Source: Streptomyces spongiicola (lineage in GTDB: Bacteria > Actinomycetota > Actinomycetes > Streptomycetales > Streptomycetaceae). Taken from it: a stretch of 64,000 bases of DNA. Within the stretch, counting starts at the first letter, position 1. Each line of letters opens with the position of its first letter. The translations under genes were made by a program, and so were the position numbers. Positions 60,202 to 64,000 of this stretch are shown one piece after another. The notes beneath the pieces are model-generated. The model made no database searches and was not told the origin of the DNA. It saw only the letters and a list, made by a program, of their open reading frames with translations. The stretch is taken from the NCBI RefSeq assembly GCF_003122365.1, contig NZ_CP029254.1, positions 5,357,501-5,421,500 of the forward strand, given 5' to 3'.

Positions 60202-61937
60202 CCGAGGCGCCCGCCGGGAACGCCGGCCCGCGCGGGAGGAGCCCCTCGCGCGGGAAGGCGTTCCCGCGCGGCGCCGCGGCGCGGGCGGCCCTGCTGGCCC
60301 TGCCCGTCGCGTTCTTCGCCCTCTTCTTCGCCTTTCCGGTGGCGTCGATCGTCGGCCGCGGGCTGCGGGCGGGGGACTCCTGGCACCTCGGCCGGATCGC
60401 CGAGGTCGTCGGCCGCCCCGACATCCTCGGGGTGCTCTGGTTCACCCTCTGGCAGGCGCTCGCCTCCACGGGGCTGACCCTGCTGATCGCGCTGCCCGGC
60501 GCCTACGTCCTGGCCCGCCTCGACTTCCCCGGGAAGGACCTCCTGCGGGCGGTCGTCACCGTGCCGTTCGTCCTGCCCACCGTGGTCGTCGGTACCGCGT
60601 TCCTGGCCCTCCTGGGCCGCGGCGGGCTCCTCGACGCCCTGTGGGGTGTACGGCTCGACGCCACGGTCTGGGCGATCCTCCTCGCCCACGTCTTCTTCAA
60701 CTACGCCGTGGTGGTGCGGACGGTCGGCGGGCTGTGGGCCCAGCTCGACCCCCGCCAGGAGGAGGCGGCCCGGGTCCTCGGCGCGGGCCGCTTCACGGCC
60801 TGGCGGCGCGTCACACTGCCCGCGCTGGCCCCGGCCGTGGCCGCCGCGGCGCTGATGGTGTTCCTCTTCACCTTCACCTCGTTCGGTGTCGTGCAGATCC
60901 TCGGCGGCCCCGCGTACACCACGCTCGAGGTGGAGATCTACCGGCAGACCGCCCAGGTGCTGGACCTGCCCACGGCCGCGGTGCTGACCCTGGTGCAGTT
61001 CGCCGCCGTGGGCGCGATCCTCGCCGTGCACGCCCGGACCGTGCGGCGCCGGGAGACCGCGCTGCGGCTCGTCGACCCGTCGCACACCGCACACCGCCCG
61101 AGGGGCGCCGCCCAGCGGGCCCTGCTCGGCTCCGTGCTGGCCACGGTCGGACTGCTGATCGCCGCACCGCTCGCGGTGCTGGTGGAGCGGTCGTTCGGCG
61201 GCCCCGGCGGGTACGGCCTCGTCTTCTACCGCGCGCTGCAGTCGGCCGAGGCGAGCGGCGGCACGTTCCTCGTCCCACCGCTCGAGGCCGTGTGGAACTC
61301 CCTCCGGTACGCGCTCGCCGCCACCGCGATCGCGCTCCTCGTCGGCTCCCTCGCGGCCGCGGCGCTCGCCCTCCCGAGGTCCGCCTCCGGGAAGGCCTCC
61401 ACGGCGGGCCGGGTCGTCCGCGGCTTCGACGCGCTGCTGATGCTGCCGCTCGGAGTCTCCGCCGTCACCGTGGGCTTCGGGTTCCTCATCACGCTCGACG
61501 AACCGCCCCTCGAACTGCGCACCTCGTGGATCCTGGTGCCACTGGCCCAGGCGCTCGTCGGGGTGCCCTTCGTGGTGCGGACGATGCTGCCCGTGCTGCG
61601 GGCCGTCGACGCGCGGCTGCGGGAGGCCGCGGCCGTGCTGGGTGCCTCACCGCTGCGCGTATGGCGCGAGGTCGACCTGCCGCTGGTACGCCGGGCGCTG
61701 CTCGTCGCCGCCGGTTTCGCCTTCGCCGTCTCGCTCGGCGAGTTCGGCGCCACCGTCTTCATCGCCCGGCCGGACAACCCGACGCTCCCGGTCGCCGTGG
61801 CCCGGCTCCTCGGCCGCCCCGGCGAACTCAACTACGGGCAGGCGATGGCGCTTTCGACGATCCTCATGCTGGTCTGCGCGGCGGCCCTGCTGCTGCTCGA
61901 CCGGCTCCGCCCCGACCGTTCCGCAGGGGAGTTCTGA
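60165..61937 (+). CDS. thiP: thiamine ABC transporter permease (ThiP)
   Basis: A 590-aa fused permease with two BPD-type domains of ~6 helices each. EAA loops appear as EEAARVLGAGRFTAWRRVTL (first) and REAAAVLGASPLRVWREVDL (second). Helices include ALLALPVAFFALFFAFPVAS and LALSTILMLVCAAALLLLDR-like sequence at the end. GTG 60165 overlaps thiB by 37 bp; GTG 60177 is an alternative. It is coupled to the ATPase gene. Confidence 0.92.
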   Translation: MDPVVVLARPEVAEAPAGNAGPRGRSPSRGKAFPRGAAARAALLALPVAFFALFFAFPVASIVGRGLRAGDSWHLGRIAEVVGRPDILGVLWFTLWQALASTGLTLLIALPGAYVLARLDFPGKDLLRAVVTVPFVLPTVVVGTAFLALLGRGGLLDALWGVRLDATVWAILLAHVFFNYAVVVRTVGGLWAQLDPRQEEAARVLGAGRFTAWRRVTLPALAPAVAAAALMVFLFTFTSFGVVQILGGPAYTTLEVEIYRQTAQVLDLPTAAVLTLVQFAAVGAILAVHARTVRRRETALRLVDPSHTAHRPRGAAQRALLGSVLATVGLLIAAPLAVLVERSFGGPGGYGLVFYRALQSAEASGGTFLVPPLEAVWNSLRYALAATAIALLVGSLAAAALALPRSASGKASTAGRVVRGFDALLMLPLGVSAVTVGFGFLITLDEPPLELRTSWILVPLAQALVGVPFVVRTMLPVLRAVDARLREAAAVLGASPLRVWREVDLPLVRRALLVAAGFAFAVSLGEFGATVFIARPDNPTLPVAVARLLGRPGELNYGQAMALSTILMLVCAAALLLLDRLRPDRSAGEF

Positions 61938-62968
61938 TGCTGGCGCTGGAGGGCGCGACCGTACGCTTCGGGCGGCGGGCGGCGCTGGACGCGGTGGATC
62001 TGGAGGTGGCCGACCACGAGATCGTGTGCGTCCTCGGGCCGAGCGGCAGCGGCAAGTCGACCCTGCTCAGGGCCGTCACCGGACTGCAGCCGCTGGACGG
62101 CGGCCGGGTCCTGCTCGGCGGCGCCGACCAGGCCGGGGTCCCGGTGCACCGGCGCGGGGTGGGCCTGATGTTCCAGGACCACCAGCTCTTCCCGCAGCGC
62201 GACGTCGGCGGCAACGTCGCCTTCGGCCTGCGGATGCACGGCGTGGCGAAGGGGGAGCGGCGGCTGCGGGTGGAGGAGCTGCTGGAGCTGGTCGGCCTCC
62301 CCGGCGCCGCGGGGCGGGCCGTCGGCTCGCTGTCCGGAGGCGAGCAGCAGCGCGTCGCCCTCGCCCGTGCGCTGGCGCCCCGGCCCCGGCTGCTGATGCT
62401 CGACGAGCCGCTGGGCCAGCTCGACCGCACCCTCAGGGAGCGGCTCGTCGTCGAACTGCGCGCGGTGTTCCGCCGGCTGGGCACGACGGTGCTCGCCGTC
62501 ACCCATGACCAGGGGGAGGCCTTCGCGCTCGCCGACCGGGTCGTGGTCATGCGGGACGGGCGCGTCGCCCAGTCGGGCACCCCCCGGGACGTGTGGCGGC
62601 GGCCCGCCTCGGAGTTCGTCGCCCGGTTCCTGGGCTTCGCCAACGTGGTGCCCGCGACGGTGACCGGTGGCACCGCCGCCACGCCCTGGGGCCGCGTCCC
62701 GGTGCCGGCGGGCTCGTCCCAGGGGGTGTGCCGGCTGCTGGTACGGCCGTCCGGGGTACGCATCGGGCCGAGCGGCGCGGGACTGCCGTGCGTGGTGGAG
62801 TCGCTGACCTTCCGCGGTCATCATGTCGCGGTGCGGCTGCGGCCGCACGGCGCGCCGCCGCTGGAGGCCGAGTGCGGGCTGCGGGACGCGCCGGAGGCGG
62901 GAGCGGAGGTCGGGGCGGTGTTCGCCGCCGAGGACGTGGTGGTCCTGGGGCCCGGCAACGGCGGCTGA
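61937..62968 (+). CDS. thiamine ABC transporter ATP-binding protein
   Basis: 343 aa. Walker A GPSGSGKSTL, Q loop MFQDHQLFPQ, signature LSGGEQQRVALARALA, Walker B RLLMLDEPLGQLD, H loop VTHDQGEA. The C-terminal ~110 residues form a TOBE-like regulatory domain (VVPATVTGGTAATPWGRVPV, VRPSGVRIGP). This is longer than E. coli ThiQ and more like the FbpC/MalK group, but the operon and the riboswitch argue for thiamine. It starts one base inside the thiP stop. Confidence 0.9.
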   Translation: MLALEGATVRFGRRAALDAVDLEVADHEIVCVLGPSGSGKSTLLRAVTGLQPLDGGRVLLGGADQAGVPVHRRGVGLMFQDHQLFPQRDVGGNVAFGLRMHGVAKGERRLRVEELLELVGLPGAAGRAVGSLSGGEQQRVALARALAPRPRLLMLDEPLGQLDRTLRERLVVELRAVFRRLGTTVLAVTHDQGEAFALADRVVVMRDGRVAQSGTPRDVWRRPASEFVARFLGFANVVPATVTGGTAATPWGRVPVPAGSSQGVCRLLVRPSGVRIGPSGAGLPCVVESLTFRGHHVAVRLRPHGAPPLEAECGLRDAPEAGAEVGAVFAAEDVVVLGPGNGG

Positions 62969-63025
62969 TCCGGCTGTGGGGCGTCCGCGGTCCGGGAAGG
63001 CCGCCTCCGTCCCCCGTCCCGGGCG

Positions 63026-64000
63026 TCAGTGCCGCAGCGGCAGGGCGGCCAGTTCCGCCACCGCCCAGGTGAGCGGGGCGAAGACCGCGAGCAGGACCAC
63101 GGCCCGGAGCAGGGCGGTGGCCTGGAGCAGGGCCGCGGGGGCGCCCAGTTCCAGCAGGCCCGCCCGGGTGGCCGCGCGGTCCTGCCGCGCCTCCACCGCC
63201 GAGGTGAGCAGAGTCGCCGTGGTGCAGGCGGCGACGAGCATCGCCCCGAGAGCGGTGAGCGGGCCGAAGGGCTGCGGTCGTTCCCCGGCGAGCGCGGAGG
63301 CCGCGATGACGGCGGACACCACGGCGCACACGACCCCGAGCGGGCGGCCGATCCGGCGTGCGTCGTCCATCAGCGCCCGCCCCGCGAGCAGGCGCATCGC
63401 CCCGGGCCGTACGGACTGCAGTACCCGCCCGCACAGATGGACGATTCCGGGGCCGGCCATCGCGAGCCCCACCGCGGTCAGCGTCCAGCCCGCGAGCACC
63501 CCGCCGGGGGTGCCGCCCGTCCCCTCCGTGCCCCGGGCCGTGTACGCCTCGACCGCGACGCCCACGGCCGTCAGCGCGACTCCCCAGGGGAGGCCGGTGG
63601 GAGCTTCCGTGCTGTGCTCGGGCTCGTCCCCGGGAGGTTCGCCGGTCCTCCTGCGGGGCGGGCGGAAGGCGAGTGCGGCCGCCCCGGCACCGAGGACCGG
63701 GACGAGCGCGAGGAGCAGGAGCACCGCCCCCAGCGGCAGCGGCTCACCCGCGGCGAGCAGTTCCGCCGCATCGCCGTCGAACGGTGTTCCGCTGAGGTCG
63801 CCGCGCAGGTGCAGGAAGAACAGCAGCGCCACCGCGCTGCCCAGGACTGCGGACACGGCGGTGGACGCGGCGGCCAGCGCGCTCATCCGCACCGGTCCCA
63901 GTCCGACGGCGGACAGGCCCTGACGTGGCCGGGTGCCCGGATCCGTACGCGCCACCGCCACGGCCAGCTGAACGGTGGCTGCCAGCGGGGCGAGGCACCA
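63026..64000 (-). CDS. multi-pass membrane protein (C-terminal part; start beyond the right edge)
   Basis: The reverse strand is open from the right edge to a stop at 63026, about 324 residues. Hydrophobic segments: near the start WCLAPLAATVQLAVAVA, then AAASTAVSAVLGSAVALLFF, PLGAVLLLLALVPVLGAGAA, GVLAGWTLTAVGLAMAGPGI, PLGVVCAVVSAVIAASALAG and a final AFAPLTWAVAEL-like helix (VFAPLTWAVAELAALP). The pattern suggests an ABC-type or FtsX-like permease, but no ATPase partner is in view. It converges on the thiamine operon. Confidence 0.75.
   Translation of the reverse strand, partial: WCLAPLAATVQLAVAVARTDPGTRPRQGLSAVGLGPVRMSALAAASTAVSAVLGSAVALLFFLHLRGDLSGTPFDGDAAELLAAGEPLPLGAVLLLLALVPVLGAGAAALAFRPPRRRTGEPPGDEPEHSTEAPTGLPWGVALTAVGVAVEAYTARGTEGTGGTPGGVLAGWTLTAVGLAMAGPGIVHLCGRVLQSVRPGAMRLLAGRALMDDARRIGRPLGVVCAVVSAVIAASALAGERPQPFGPLTALGAMLVAACTTATLLTSAVEARQDRAATRAGLLELGAPAALLQATALLRAVVLLAVFAPLTWAVAELAALPLRH

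Noticed and set aside
1..64000. tRNA or rRNA genes
   Set aside because: I looked for CCA-ended cloverleaf signatures (GGTTCGAATCC type T-arms) and conserved rRNA blocks in the intergenic regions by eye and saw none.

Overview
The window is high-GC actinobacterial DNA. Gene content and order point to Streptomyces: ftsY, nsdA, amtB-glnK-glnD, ffh, ftsH, rpsP-rimM-trmD-rplS, four tandem signal peptidases (sipWXYZ type), yifB-dprA, whiG, rpsB-tsf-pyrH-frr-cdsA and rlmN. From memory this resembles the S. coelicolor smc-to-rlmN block (about SCO5577 to SCO5645). That comparison is recalled, not computed.

Layout. (1) 1-7442: left segment with clean reading frames. It holds a partial membrane-anchored protein, a secreted gamma-glutamyltransferase, a membrane protein, a self-contained ferredoxin / ferredoxin reductase / cytochrome P450 operon, a small PPOX-fold protein and an intact N-terminal stub of a larger gene. 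(2) 7443 to about 14520: six consecutive genes that look like genuine coding sequence but hop between frames every few tens of bases. They are the rest of the stub gene, then an operon for beta-ureidopropionase, class III aminotransferase, dihydropyrimidinase, an LLM-class flavin oxidoreductase and an NCS1 nucleobase permease, i.e. reductive pyrimidine (or hydantoin) catabolism. The pattern fits uncorrected indel errors at least as well as gene decay. (3) About 14768: the permease, still lacking its C-terminus, joins directly to the hinge of Smc, so the first half of Smc is absent. This is a rearrangement breakpoint or a misassembly. (4) 14768-45136: core block with half-smc, glcP-type sugar permease, ftsY, a primase/polymerase-domain protein, nsdA, the nitrogen operon amtB-glnK-glnD, ffh, ftsH, a methyltransferase, a SprT-like protein, the rpsP-KH-rimM-trmD-rplS translation genes, four signal peptidases, NUDIX, DUF2469, YraN, YifB and DprA. 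(5) 45392-53113: whiG, a TetR regulator, an M23 peptidase, rpsB-tsf-pyrH-frr-cdsA. (6) 53114-64000: accessory and metabolic genes: a secreted alpha/beta hydrolase, a secreted FG-GAP protein, rlmN, a TPP riboswitch driving a thiamine ABC transporter, and a partial membrane protein.

How the genes work together. FtsY and Ffh are the two GTPases of co-translational targeting, and the four signal peptidases act on the exported products. AmtB, GlnK and GlnD form the ammonium sensing and uptake module, with a GlnR-like box upstream. RpsB, Tsf, PyrH, Frr and CdsA form a translation / nucleotide / lipid run. WhiG and NsdA tie the region to sporulation. The P450 operon carries its own electron chain. 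The thiamine transporter is under a riboswitch.

I found no convincing new defence or mobile system. The most notable items are the frame-hopping block, the smc junction, two adjacent palindromic elements after ftsY, a 17-bp inverted repeat inside the first signal-peptidase gene, the overlapping sipX/sipY reading frames, and a long low-complexity tail on the M23 peptidase that runs antisense into a TetR gene.
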